NCBI GenBank assembly: GCA_000328365.1
Contig: KB292507.1
Coordinates: 4,097-68,096, forward strand
Length of the DNA stretch: 64,000 nucleotides
Source: Capitella teleta
Taxonomy: Eukaryota; Annelida; Polychaeta; Capitellidae
Direction: 5' to 3'
This document shows, piece after piece, positions 1 to 11,128 of the stretch (position 1 is its first letter; the number at the start of each line of letters is the position of its first letter). Under the pieces are notes generated by a model. The model had not been told where the DNA came from, ran no database searches, and saw only the letters and a program-made list of their open reading frames with translations. Both the position numbers and the translations under genes were made by a program.

Positions 1-70
1 TAAGTCGGTCTGCATGTATTATCATGCGGCGAATACTATACTTATAACAATTTAGAATTAGCAAAACCTG

Positions 71-328
71 ATGTATTCTTATAATGCACATGTATTCTTT
101 AACAAACTTTACATCCTTGACGACCGACAGCTAGCTATTACATGTGACGTATGTGCATGTAATAATGATGGCTGGGGTACCTTGCATTTTGATATGATTC
201 CAAGCATTGCGTACACTGTCTCCCCAGGTAGAAACAGGATGCATCTCATCGATCAGCAAATACGATGCAGTGAATGTATTTTAAGTCACAGAGTATTCAC
301 AAGATCTTTTCATCTTCAATTCCAATGA
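71..328 (+). other. Open reading stretch, unassigned
   Basis: An 85-codon open stretch with two Cys-x-x-Cys pairs (CDVC near residue 26 and CSEC near residue 67) lies just outside the left end of the inverted-repeat element that starts at 365. It resembles no family I recognise. It could be an exon of a gene running in from the left, or chance. No convincing splice site or start context decides this. Confidence 0.15.
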
Positions 329-364
329 GCATCCACCTGGAATCAACAACAACAAACATGATTA

Positions 365-1164
365 GGCGACAAAGAATTAAAATTATGATTTACGGATTCG
401 CCGGTCGCTTTTTTCCACGAATTGAAAAAAAAAAAAAGTTCTCGCATACATAAAAAATCAAAATGAGCATGGTTTTATTGGGAAGCTGCTTTGAATCATA
501 ACATAGCAAGTGAGTGATGCTATACGTTCTCATTTTCCAACATCTCGGCCTCTGATTGGTTGAAATCAGCTTCAATACAGAGGGTAGATATATTCCTTCA
601 AAAATGGCGCATTGGGTCAATTTGTCCCTCGTGAGGGGATCTAAAGAAAGCAGGAAAATAATAAAATGTACCACCGAACAAACAGTCGGAGACATACTGT
701 CTAATGAGCTTGACCATGGGGAGAGGATTAGCAAGGTTGTTGGGGCCGCATCAAATCATTACAAGGGAGGGCATCACCTGTTCCTCCCCAATTGAAACGC
801 AATACTACTCTGGTAGGGTTTTGATAAGATCTTTTATAAATTCATTTATTGCCTAAAACCAATTTATTATAGCCAAACTGACCATGTTTACACCCGTCTG
901 TGTGTATTGTGGGGACCAGGAGCTGGCGGAAGAGGAGATGGCCCGGCTGGGGCAACAATTTAATTTAGTTCGGCCCATGTGCCATCATTGTTTTGATCAG
1001 GGGCTTAAGCCCATACCACAAAATTAATTGAAGAACAAGAAATGAATGCTTCCTTGAGGATTTTGTTTGCAGTTTTCATTTCTTTAATACATTAATATGA
1101 AGCAGCATTAGCGCGTCATGAGCCCCAACCTGGTTTTTTTTTTTTCTCCCTACCACCCATTTTC

Positions 1165-1196
<32 letters not shown>

Positions 1197-1261
1197 CCCA
1201 CCACCCACTTGCCTTTTCCATGAAAAAAATCCGTAAACCATAATTTTAATTCTTTGTCGCC
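365..1261. mobile_element. PIF/Harbinger-like element with TTA target duplication
   Basis: The ends are inverted repeats of about 34 bp differing at one base: the left end begins GGCGACAAAGAATTAAAATT and the right end is its reverse complement. Both ends are bordered by TTA (362-364 and 1262-1264). A 3-bp TTA duplication is typical of PIF/Harbinger elements; the family assignment rests on this only. At 897 bp it is too short to code for a full transposase, so it is non-autonomous. It carries the reading frames at 556-795 and 872-1026. The near-identical ends suggest a young insertion. Confidence 0.7.
556..1026 (+). CDS. Small ORFs inside the inverted-repeat element, second one zinc-ribbon-like
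   Basis: Two open stretches lie between the inverted repeats. The first (556-795) gives 79 codons with no recognised domain. The second opens after a possible 3' splice site (TTATTATAG ending at 871) and runs to a TAA at 1024-1026; it has two Cys-x-x-Cys pairs (CVYC and CHHC) about 30 residues apart, a zinc-ribbon spacing, and ends GLKPIPQN. No clear donor joins the two. They may be the tail of a transposon protein or a captured host exon. Neither resembles the DDE nuclease or Myb-like protein of Harbinger elements. Confidence 0.35.
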
Positions 1262-1556
1262 TTAGAAAAATACAATGTACAGTATTATGCATCGATATAA
1301 TCTCAAGCATTGAAAAAATCCAGTCAAGATCTAGAAATTTGGATCATTTTTCATCACAGAACATGTGTTTTCATGGCATAAAATTGTTTTTATTATACCG
1401 CGGTACATGTAGTAATTAACACATAAATGTATGGGTTACATTTGTTGAGAGGTTGATCACTTCAAACAATAAAGATTTATCTAATTTTCTTAATATAAAG
1501 ATGGACATGTATGCTTATTAGATCAAAGTGACTCCATTTACAGCAGATAATTAGTT

Positions 1557-1690
1557 ACCTGTTTGGCTCAGTGCCAGAGCGTTGGACTTCCAATCTAAGG
1601 GTAAGGGGTTTGATTCCCCTGGATGATTTACTGATTACCGGTAGTCGGTACGTAGTACGTAATTATAATACGCTGTAGTATGTCAGCAAG
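1557..1690 (+). repeat. tRNA-Gly(TCC)-like sequence, probable SINE head
   Basis: A cloverleaf-like core is visible. The D arm GCTC/GAGC starts at 1567. The anticodon stem TTGGA/TCTAA has loop CTTCCAA, which gives anticodon TCC. The T stem AGGGG/CCCCT (1604-1620) has loop TTTGATT. A-box and B-box promoter elements are close to consensus. The 7-bp acceptor stem does not pair, so this is not a functional tRNA gene. About 50 bases downstream lies GCTGTAGTATGTCAGC (1672-1687), which recurs in a repeat at 56.6-57.6 kb, so the tRNA-like part may be the head of a SINE. Confidence 0.5.
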
Positions 1691-2018
1691 GGATCACCTC
1701 AACCAGAGAATGTTGAACGCTGTTGTTTGTCAATCAGTTGAAAATGAATAATTATAATTAGTTAAGTTTGTAACATTCAATAATTACTCACAATGTCATT
1801 ATGTGGAGTAATGGAGGAATGAGTTGGTCTTTCTCTTTCAAATCGGGTAACTCTTGTTCTCGAATCAACCTCTCGTGAGATCGTCTCATATCCGAGAATG
1901 ACATATGAATAGCGCTGGAAATCATTCGTACGGTAACGTACGAATAAACACAGCCATGAGACTTTTACATGTAATTAATCTGATTATTAAAATATTTTTA
2001 TTGGGGTAGTTATTTATA

Positions 2019-2090
2019 GATCCTGTAATTGTGCATGGTAATTCACTTATCTACTATGATAAGTGACTTATTGTGCACAATTTCAGGATC
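2019..2090. repeat. 72-nt imperfect hairpin
   Basis: Two 33-nt arms (2019-2051 and 2058-2090), both bounded by GATC, are inverted complements with about six mismatches around a 6-nt loop. Size and pairing resemble a microRNA precursor or a very small MITE. No target-site duplication is seen. Confidence 0.45.
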
Positions 2091-2091
2091 C

Positions 2092-4250
2092 ATAATCCCA
2101 AAAGGGTTGAGCGGAGCCATGAATCCTTTTACATGCTGTTGCATAAGCTACACATAGTTAATGTTGGCCGTGATAAAGGCCTTAACTGGATTGAGTGCTA
2201 CGTTAGACAGTCTGACTGCATTTGGACTTATAAAATATATGATTACATGTATGGCAATATGAACTTACAATCTAGTGTTGGTGATTGAATGTTTGGTTTT
2301 GGCAGCAAGCTTTCGAGGTGTTTATGATTTTTTAAGTACACTTAAAGAGGACCTCTGATTATTGTGAACTAGTAATGGGTGATGGAGTATGCATCCCAAA
2401 AGTGGAATACGTCCTTTGACTGACATAATTTTAGACATTACACTTGCTGTGGGCTAATTCCTTGATGCAACGATTTTGAGAGGTTTAATATCTTGCTTTC
2501 TTCTCACGTTCGATTTCATACCATCGTGAAAAAAAAGTAACTCTCCTATTGTCAACAATGGGAGCCGTCGAGTGAGCAGATCTTTCAGCAGTACTCATAA
2601 GAATCTCGCACTTATCTTATTTCAAGCTATTCCGCCTGAGTAAATAAATATGTATTTAATTCTTTTTGAATATTATTCATTGCTGACCAAATTTTCCAGA
2701 ATTGGTCTCACGTCACTCACAAAAGCCCATGGAATTGATATAAAAAGATTTTGAAATGAACAGAAGTCCTTATTAAGGGCTGTTTACGTTACATTTCATT
2801 TTTTTATTGTTTTGAAATCCTGACACACTATTTATATTCCAAGTGAATACTGGGACTTGTATGGCGACCAAAGCTCCTAACGCATATCTGGAATCCCAGC
2901 AGTGTTGGGTTTCAATTCTGAAAAAGCATGCGCTGCTGGAACCAGAAATGCCGTACATCCGGAGTTCGTTCGACAGCCTGGCTTCAATGGTCTCAATGAA
3001 CCGCGCTCTAGGCGAGAAGAAAACAGAGAGCACGAAACCCAACACCTAAATAGGCCCATTTAAGTGCATTAGATGTTGGTCTATATCCTTGGATGCATAG
3101 AAGCGAACTAGCGCAACACGACTGCCAGATATCAGAGAAAACATATGTTAATACTCATTACCCTTTGGCTTCAAACGGATTGTAAAATTGAAGCAGGCTT
3201 TGAGGATAACAGCACTGGGGATTTCTGGATACCCGTGGGTCTGAAAAAAATAAACGATCGCAGATATAAAAATATGGTTTTGTATCCAAATAAGGAGCGC
3301 TATCTCTGCCACACAAGTGGTGTATTGAACTCTTCTCTTTTTTTTTGACATAAAGTAACACCATATCTAAAGAATGAGCATGATTTGAAGGGTCCAACAA
3401 CTCTCAGATTGTTTGCACAATCAAAATATTATCACGTGGCCACTTGCTTAAAGCCCTGTCGTTTACCTTCACATTATAAAAAGCAATGGAGGGAGTGGAG
3501 CATGAGAAATGATCTGTTCACTGTTGACCTCTGACCCCAACACAGTGTGAATAAACTAAGAGCACGTTACTACTGTAGTAAGTGTTTACTACCGTCAGTG
3601 TTTGCCTTCTCATCATGACATGATACTCACACACTCTGAGCAAAACAAACCAACCAACCAAATCGCAGTCCCCCCTCCTACCCTTTCAGTTATCTACCTT
3701 CCTGCTATCTTTCCATATCTGTCGTTTATCTGTGAGGACGAGATAGAGTCTTTGTTATCTGCTGTTTGTCGTTTTTTGAAGTTTATTCTCATATCTTGGA
3801 AATGTGCAATTTCCTTCTACATGTAGTTATTAATATGTTGCGAGATCTAGGACCTTATCTCTCAGTTCCCTTCTACCTTTAACAGTGCTTTGGTAATTTA
3901 ATCATGCAGTTCACTGCATGACTTTGTGTTATTGTCTATAATATAATAGTAACTGGGATAATTGTCTCATCTTTCTCAAGACCGGTTTCATTTGACTGTG
4001 GAATTTTTTATCAGTTGCCTGAACAATCTCTCTCAACTCTCTGTCTAGATCCGCTTTCAGGTAGTTGACTTCATTGATTTCAATTGTTTTGTTAAAATTG
4101 CTGATTCATTGCATTATCATTATTCTAACTATTTCTGAGGGGTACTCATGCCTCTTGTGACCCACATGATAACAGCGTACTTGAGCGCTGCTCACTGCTA
4201 TAATTATGATCATTGACTTTTACCCTGCTCAATATTCCCTCTCTAACAGA
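2092..4250. other. Intergenic stretch upstream of HPS3
   Basis: AT-rich and mostly without recognisable features. One higher-GC open stretch at 2843-3048 (listed separately) is the only coding-like part. Short direct repeats such as CCAACCAACCAAAT at about 3650 are low-complexity. Confidence 0.4.
2843..3048 (+). CDS. Candidate terminal exon, unknown product
   Basis: An open stretch of about 68 codons, with clearly higher GC than its surroundings, ends in TAA. The segment containing ILKKHALLEPEMPYIRS looks like real protein, with mixed hydrophobic and charged residues and no low complexity. No clear partner exon is seen: the AG just before it (TTCCAAG) is a weak acceptor. It may be the last exon of an undetected gene or a remnant. 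I do not recognise the family. Confidence 0.25.
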
Positions 4251-4276
4251 ACTTGCATTTCTTCACAGGCGTCAGC

Positions 4277-7200
4277 ATGGTTCGGGTTCTCTCATGTCAT
4301 CACTTTGCTGCTCAAGATGTCTTTAGCCCACAGCACACTCCGCTTGCAATGTGCACCTCACGGACTCATCTCTTTGTGGCTACGTCCCATTGTTACTTGG
4401 AAGTGCACGACCTGACCAAGCCGGGATGCCCACAGCAGTACCGCCTGCCTACTGTGTCTCCTGTGAGAGCTCTGGTCTACTGCAGAGCAGATGATTATGT
4501 CGCAACCATAGAAGGAGAAGACGAGGAAAGTGTCCTGCGAATCTACCTCAACTGGCAAGCGGATCTCAGCAAATACCCGATGCGTGTGCGTGTTGCTGGT
4601 AATATGAAGAGCCTGCGATATTCCATGCATGACAATGATTCCGCTCGGCGTCTCCAAGCGGTTGAGGTGCCACTGAAGTCCTCCCCAGTCTGCATCGCAG
4701 CTGATGAACACACGGGAAACCTTGCGGTTGGCTTCCACAAAACTGTCCTCATCTACGGATTATGCTGCAAGCGTGAGGCTAACACTGATATCATTTACGA
4801 AGATTTCAAATGTCTGCTTGAGCTACAGTTCAGTTTCAAGGTGCGTGAAGTTGCCATCTGTGAGGAGTTTGTGTTGGCCGTCTCCGTGCGAGAGTTCCAG
4901 GTTGTGAAGTTGAACCTCGACCAGATTCCTGTTACTATCTCTAAAAACTTGAGCCTGGATATGGAAGACTTGGCCGCCCGCTTGGAGAAGCAACGGTGCT
5001 TCAAGAAGCGACAGAAACCGGTGAAGAAGAATCAGCCGTGCATTCCAGAGAAAGAACCTCTGCTGCAACGCATCCGCAGAAACACGTTTAAGAAAAAGGA
5101 AGCAAAGACACCTCCTGCTCCGTACATCGTTGAAGACAAACACTTCTTCACGCTGGATGTTGATGACATCACATCGAGCGCTGAATCGAGAGAAACAGGA
5201 GAAAGCAACATGAAGCAGAGGATTTGGTTGGACAGTATTAAGCGCACAGTTGAGGAGGAAAGTGAAAGGAAGCGGTCAACATCCCTCAGCGATGAGGTGG
5301 AGATTCTAGGACTTGTTGGTACGGAAGACTGTTGTCAGAAGTGCTGGGCTGTGTCTGTGGAATACGAAGGTACGTCATTTGTGGCCGTTATCAATCGTCC
5401 TCATGTGATGTCTGTCAGATCACTGTGACTGCAATGAAGGGCCGGCTGGGGCCTTAGATCGCGGGGTCAGTACCTGTATTTATCGGCGTCTCAACTTCAG
5501 CACTCAGCTTATGCACTCACCTCACCTTATGCCTATCTATACGAAAGGTAAGACAACTGTCCTCCAGATCTCTCCTTCTATCTTCGTTTCTTCAGCGACA
5601 TCTTCCTGTGAGGATGACGGCGACTGTCTTGAAGATCCTGGATGGGGAACGTTCACCTCCAGCCATCGAGATCGTCTGGTTTCTCTGAGCTGCTATGTTA
5701 GCACGGATCGACAAGGATTCCTCTACGATGTGCTCCCAGATAAAGTTCAGATGATGGCTACATATCCGTACACTGGCCCTGTCTCTCAGGTTCACATGGA
5801 GGGTGATCTCCTCTATGCTCTCTCCCCGAACGGCATTGAAATCTACACGATGCGCTGTCAAGCAAGAGCTTCCGCCAGTATTTGGCCTCCGGACTCAAGC
5901 GATTTCTCAGTGAGTGAACCATTGAATATTTATCCATGTTTTCATTTTGCATGATTTTTAGATTTCGTCAAAGTTATTGAAGTTGGAACCATGTGTGATC
6001 GGTCTACAGCCGTTCATTGGTCTGCAATTCATGGCTGTCACACAAACACACTTAGCACTCTTCTCTATGTATGCCTTAATTTTATGAACATTCTGTGTGT
6101 AAATCTCACAATCAACAGGCAAGAGGATAGCTGGAGCATTTATGTGCTACAAAAACCTGGAATTGATATGCTTCATACCGATATAGTAAGCCATCCCTGT
6201 CAAATTTAATCTCTTGATACATCATTTTTTTAACCTAGCGAGAATTAGCGACTGCCTACAAAGCCTCAAGTACAGCTGCTTACTCACAGTTGGTACAGGA
6301 AGCCTATCTCCTTGCCTGGAGTCATTCTTGTTTTGACCCAACTAATTCAACGCTGGAAGCTTTGCTGTCTATGAGCTGTCTTGATTTGGCTCCACTGTGC
6401 GCTAGGTGTGTGTGGAATTGCAGAATTTTGAGACAAAGTCCAATTTTGTTCTAATATCCAGCGGTTGCATAGGGAAACCAGAACAGACGATTGACCTGTA
6501 TCTTCAATCGAAATGCACTTTAGACCAACTCCTTGATCAGGTTGATCTCTCTGACGTATGTAATTCTATTAATTCATGGTTATTATCATGGTTTATTTTT
6601 TTATTTAAGGATTTACTCGATCAGCCAGCAATCATGATTTACCTTGAATGGATACTGAGCGCCACGAAAGAAGTCATTGACTGTTCACAAGTTTGTTTGC
6701 TTGAAATTAATCACCAAGAACCAAACTAAGAATTTATCATAATCAATCTGCAGTCGACTGCTGATCGAATCGTTTCACTGTTTAGCACACACAAACCATC
6801 AAAGTTGACGTCAATAATTCTTGGATCAGCCTTCGTGAAGTATTCGCCTGGTTAGTTTCTTGCGATATTTTGTTTATTATTTATTATTTATTCATTTCCA
6901 CCCAGAACATACCTTGAACACACTGAAAAAGCTCATCGGCAGAGAAACACCCGATCAGTGAGTTGTTTAACCTGATTTATCAATTAATTAATAATCTACT
7001 GACTACTCACCAGATTACAAGTGATATCAATGGTGTGTTTGCATTTGTCAGTGGGAAACCAAGGGGAGGCAGAGGCTCTACTCTCAACTCTCTCAAAGGT
7101 TTGTTCGTAAGTTAAATATCTCATTTGTTAATCTCGATATCTCTAGGGTGAGATAGTGGCCGTGTGTTCTGAATACATATCGTGTGTAATCAGGTCTGGC

Positions 7201-8677
7201 TCTGAACTCACTCCACTGGGACAAGTACGCTCGCAACGTCCGATAATTGAATCAGAATTTTTATTTATTTAAATTTTTTTGTGCAGCTGCTCAGGAGACA
7301 CAAAGCTGACACATTTGTTTCTCTCTTGATTCTGTTTTACTGCAAAGGAATCAAGCAGAATAATGAAATCACAGAGATTTTACAGAGCAATGGGATGAGT
7401 TATAATTGGCACTTGGAGGGCTACCTTGAAGGCATTTTAATGGGTGTGTATTTTGTTTTTCCTCTTATCGTCAGTTGTGTAACAACCGATTTTCATTTCT
7501 TTCAGAATCCTGCACTGAGTCTTCAGAACAAATTGCAGTGAGTTCTGAAAACAATTATGACGTAGTTTATTTAGCGTAAATATTTCCAAACAGAGTCAGT
7601 TGAGTTCTATGTATATGGCACAGCTGAAAATGGTATCCGAACACTGCTCTCATTTGACTTCATCTCGAGAGCAGTATGTGCACACACCTAAAGCACTGGT
7701 GAGACCAGCAGATGTCGGGATAGCCCATCAATATTTCTTCTCTTCAGATTTCCAGCAAAGGGGCATTTGCCACTAGATTCTGTTGGTTGGATCAACTCCA
7801 TCCGTTCACTGGTGAGGCGTAGATTATCTTACCTACCATCATGAATGTTGTCCTGACAGGAACGGAGACAGTGCCTGCTGTCCCTGTGAGTGCCTTCGAG
7901 GGGAGGTGTCCTTCACCTCTGTCATCAAGCCCTGGTGTCCGCAAATCACTCCCAACAAACGCTGTTAGCCCATCAAGAATTTGCTACAAATGCATGATGC
8001 ATCTCATTAAAATTCAGGTATTTGTAATCAGGACTCCATCACATTGTAATCACCCTCATATTTGCAGTCTTTACTCTGCTCATCGAAATTGCCTCTGAGC
8101 TTCTATTCATCATTCCTGCATGATTTGAACGATTGTTACTCAACCGTTGGTGGTCAAGAGTCTCTCTGGTTGCTATGCCAACTGAAATTAGAACCCAAAG
8201 TTGCTCTCGATCGCATCATTGATGATCATCCGACTGTCCTCGCTACTTTTCTTCAAGAATCGTTTCCTGTGCACATGCTTGAAGAGGTGAGTCACAAAGT
8301 CCAAAGTAAACCACACTTTCTGTATTTTACTGAATGATTTCCCAGTGGAAGTATGCCACTGAATCAGTATTGCAGCTGACACAGCAGCTCTCAGCAGACA
8401 CTATGCCGGAACTGCATGGCACCTACACCTCTGTCCTGACCGGTAACAAAACCCAACCCACAACTTAGCTTCAATGCTCACTTTGTGTTTGCGCTGCACA
8501 GATGTTCTCCTGAGTATTTCACGTCTGATCCCTCCCGATCAACTCATCGCCCTGATTCCAAGAGACACAAACAGAGAATTCTTCTCTCGATTTGTGCAGA
8601 CAAGCACAGAATGCGACCAGCTGAGGAAACTGAAGGAAGCAATAATGGCGCAGTCTGTGCTTCTGAAGTCCCCATGA
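4277..8677 (+). CDS. HPS3: Hermansky-Pudlak syndrome 3 protein homologue (BLOC-2 subunit)
   Basis: HPS3 is a subunit of BLOC-2, a cytosolic complex that steers cargo from endosomes to lysosome-related organelles. The N-terminus (MVRVLSCHHFAAQDVF...) aligns with the human start, and motifs follow in family order: IYLNWQADL, CIAADEHTGNLAVGFHKTVL, IYRRL...LMPIYT, VIGLQPFIGLQFMAVTQTHLA and a C-terminal helical region ending LKEAIMAQSVLLKSP. The first coding exon is long (4277-5369, donor GTACGT). Many short exons follow (about 5418-5547, 5569-5909, 5962-6067 and 6120-6185, then smaller ones) with introns of 45-60 nt; the stop is TGA at 8675-8677. A lysine-rich insertion lies near residues 240-285. 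A 3' splice site (TTCTTCACAG) ends 8 nt before the ATG, so the start is probably preceded by another exon or a spliced leader. Exact borders of the middle exons are my reading and approximate. Confidence 0.9.
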
Positions 8678-9600
8678 ACATTTGAGCCATTTAAGCAAGT
8701 TTTAATTCTTATGAGATTAGATATTATGAGTTCCAAGTCAATCAAACTGATATCATACACTCCATGCTGGGTTCTTATTTTTCTTTGCAATATATTCTGT
8801 AGTAATTTACAGTCCAAAGATTTTTATCATTATATAAGGCTATAATAAGGAATTCCATTTAGCTCATGTTAAATATGTTTCCTTCGTGAATTATGAGTTG
8901 TTATGGTCATACCATAGATGATTATAATGCCCTATATTGATACTGAATTGATGATATTAATATGTATTTATAAGCTATTGATTACTTCATTGGTTTACAT
9001 GTCACTCCATATTTTTTAATTACTTTAAAAATTGTTAGTTTTTTTTTATCACTTTGGTTAATAAATTTTAATTAATTGTACAGATCTTTCATTTTATCAA
9101 TAATTTCATATTCCACTGATTAGATTGAGTAAGTAATAAATTTATTTAACTCAATTTGTAAAGACAATTTCATGATACTTCATACGAACAGTTATGATTC
9201 ATAAAACAATAGACCGATTAAAGAGGTTTTTTTTATAACAAATTTCAGTTTTACACGTACATTATTTTATACGTGTAATTCGTTCATTGCCGAGCTAAAA
9301 GATAAAGATCCTTCAACTCGGTTCACCAGAAAAGTGGGACGCTTTACACATACATCCATCTGGATTCAGTGAGATATTTGCAAGGCATCATAACGCTTTT
9401 CTATAAGAGCGCTATGAATTTAGTTGTGGGTTATGAGTGGCCTCACTGGCGAATAAGATGGATAAAACAAAAAAAAGTAAACAGAGCCAATGATGGACGA
9501 AACGAGACTCATTTAACAATAAAATCAAGATTACATGAGAAGCGCATGCATTTATTAGAAATTAATTGAAATTAACAAAAACCAAGTGTCGATTTTCGGA
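8678..9600. other. HPS3 3' region and intergenic DNA
   Basis: Very AT-rich. Contains the HPS3 3' untranslated region, with a possible AATAAA near 9060. No coding sequence or repeat family is recognised. Confidence 0.4.
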
Positions 9601-9629
9601 AAATAAACTTTCCTGTGGCCTTGAACCTA

Positions 9630-9705
9630 ATTGGTCTTTGACCTCTCTTCCCATTGGTTCGATTTCGGTCCAAAGTTTCGCGCTTTAACGCGGGAAATAT
9701 AAAAG
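9630..9705 (+). promoter_or_regulatory. TK2 promoter: CCAAT boxes, two E2F sites, TATA box
   Basis: Two inverted CCAAT boxes (ATTGG at 9630-9634 and 9653-9657) precede TTTCGCGC at 9676-9683 and GCGGGAAA at 9690-9697. Both of the latter match the E2F consensus TTTSSCGC, in opposite orientations. A TATA-like ATATAAAAG follows at 9697-9705, about 100 nt before the ATG. The arrangement fits S-phase-controlled nucleotide-metabolism genes. Function is inferred from the motifs only. Confidence 0.6.
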
Positions 9706-9804
9706 ATCACCATTAGTTCGCTCTCGCTCAAGCTGTCGGCTGATGCTCATTACTTCGTGCAATTTTCTCATTAATTCGCCACGAATATCATTCAAAGTAT
9801 CGTC

Positions 9805-11128
9805 ATGATTGGTCAATGTAGTATTGGAGATGAAAATGCAGTCGGTGAGAATATTTTAACTGTTTTTATATTGGGTCTATATAAATAATAATAATAAATA
9901 AATAATAATAATCAAACTGACTGACTGACTGACTCACTGAGTCACTCTCAGTCACACTCACAATGAAAGTGACTACTCACACAGTGACTGAGTGAATCAT
10001 ATGGTACTGCATGTAGATGATGTACAAATTCTTTGAAATTGGGGTGTGGAATATATAAATTTATAAATAGTGTTATGATTCTTTTACACTAAGGCCCCTT
10101 TAATTTATTATCAATAATTATTATGATTGACCTTAGGCTTATTGAATCTCTTTACAGAATGCTACAATGATGTATCCATTCCATGGCCCAGACGTGCAAA
10201 GAAAAAGTTCACGGTATTTCTCATTCTGCCCAGTGCTGACCCCAATCATATAATACACGACTTTATCTGCAGGTTGCGGTTGAGGGGAACATCGGTTGTG
10301 GGAAGTCAACTTTCCTTAATTACTTCATGAAGTCATCGAACACGGAGGTCTTGATGGAGCCAGTCAACAGTTGGAAGAGCGTTCAAGGTCACAACACCCT
10401 TGAGCTGATGTACAAAGACTCCCAGCGATGGAGCCTGACTTTCCAATCATATGTCCAGCTCACAATGCTACAGAATCATGTTAAGAAGCAGGTCAGATTT
10501 ACTGATTATCAAGTACGACTCCTGACATAATTATTTCTGTTTACAGAGGAAAGCCGTTAAAATGATGGAGCGTTCAATCTACAGTGCCAAGTACTGTTTT
10601 GTTGAAAATCTCTACAAAAAGTGCGTGTTTAATATTTTTAATTGCCTACCTATTGATCCCTTTTCTTAATTAGTGGGATGATGCCGGGCGTTGATTATGC
10701 TGTGCTCAGTGAGTGGTTTGCCTGGATGCAGAAGAGTTGTAACATCGGTGTTGACCTAATTGTGTACCTTCGGGCGACCCCTGAAACCTGCATGGACCGA
10801 ATTCGTCAAAGAAACCGCAAGGAGGAGTCATTGGTGCCTTTGGTATGAATTCAATCAATTGTATTGATCTATGAATTATTCAATAACCTCTTCTTTCTTT
10901 CTCCTAGGAATATTTAGAATCTCTTCATGAGTTGCACGAGGACTGGTTGATACATCAGACTAAATTCCCAGTGCCTGCTCCAGTCTTGGTAAATTCATAC
11001 AAATTGGATAGAATTTTTAATTAACTCATTATGAATTTATTCAGGTTCTGGAGGCTGACAAGGGTCTATCAGATCTGCAGTTGGATTTCGAGACACGTCG
11101 TGAAGAGATTTTGTGTGGGAATGTATGA
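9805..11128 (+). CDS. TK2: Deoxynucleoside kinase of the thymidine kinase 2 type
   Basis: Phosphorylates deoxynucleosides (thymidine, deoxycytidine) in the salvage pathway. Seven exons: 9805-9844, 10158-10213, 10273-10491, 10547-10620, 10674-10842, 10908-10988 and 11045-11128. They total 723 nt (240 aa) with all junctions in frame. The P-loop is [14 protein letters not shown], followed by EPVNSW, the substrate-site segment [12 protein letters not shown], the [16 protein letters not shown] motif (the ERS signature of dNKs) and the lid [11 protein letters not shown]. The closest match I can recall is human TK2 (LMYxDxxRW, [14 protein letters not shown]). The N-terminus is short and acidic ([13 protein letters not shown]) and has no obvious mitochondrial leader, so a cytosolic enzyme or an alternative start is possible. 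The E2F/CCAAT promoter lies about 100 nt upstream. Confidence 0.9.
9890..9995. repeat. Microsatellite (AATA)n and (GACT)n
   Basis: Intron 1 of the kinase gene contains runs of AATA/AAT and then GACT/CACT repeats. Simple-sequence repeat, probably length-variable. Confidence 0.8.

Noticed and set aside
1116-1310. Lysine-rich minus-strand frame
   Set aside because: It is the translation of a poly-T tract inside the inverted-repeat element.
1557-1627. Functional tRNA-Gly gene
   Set aside because: The acceptor stem does not pair although the three other arms do.
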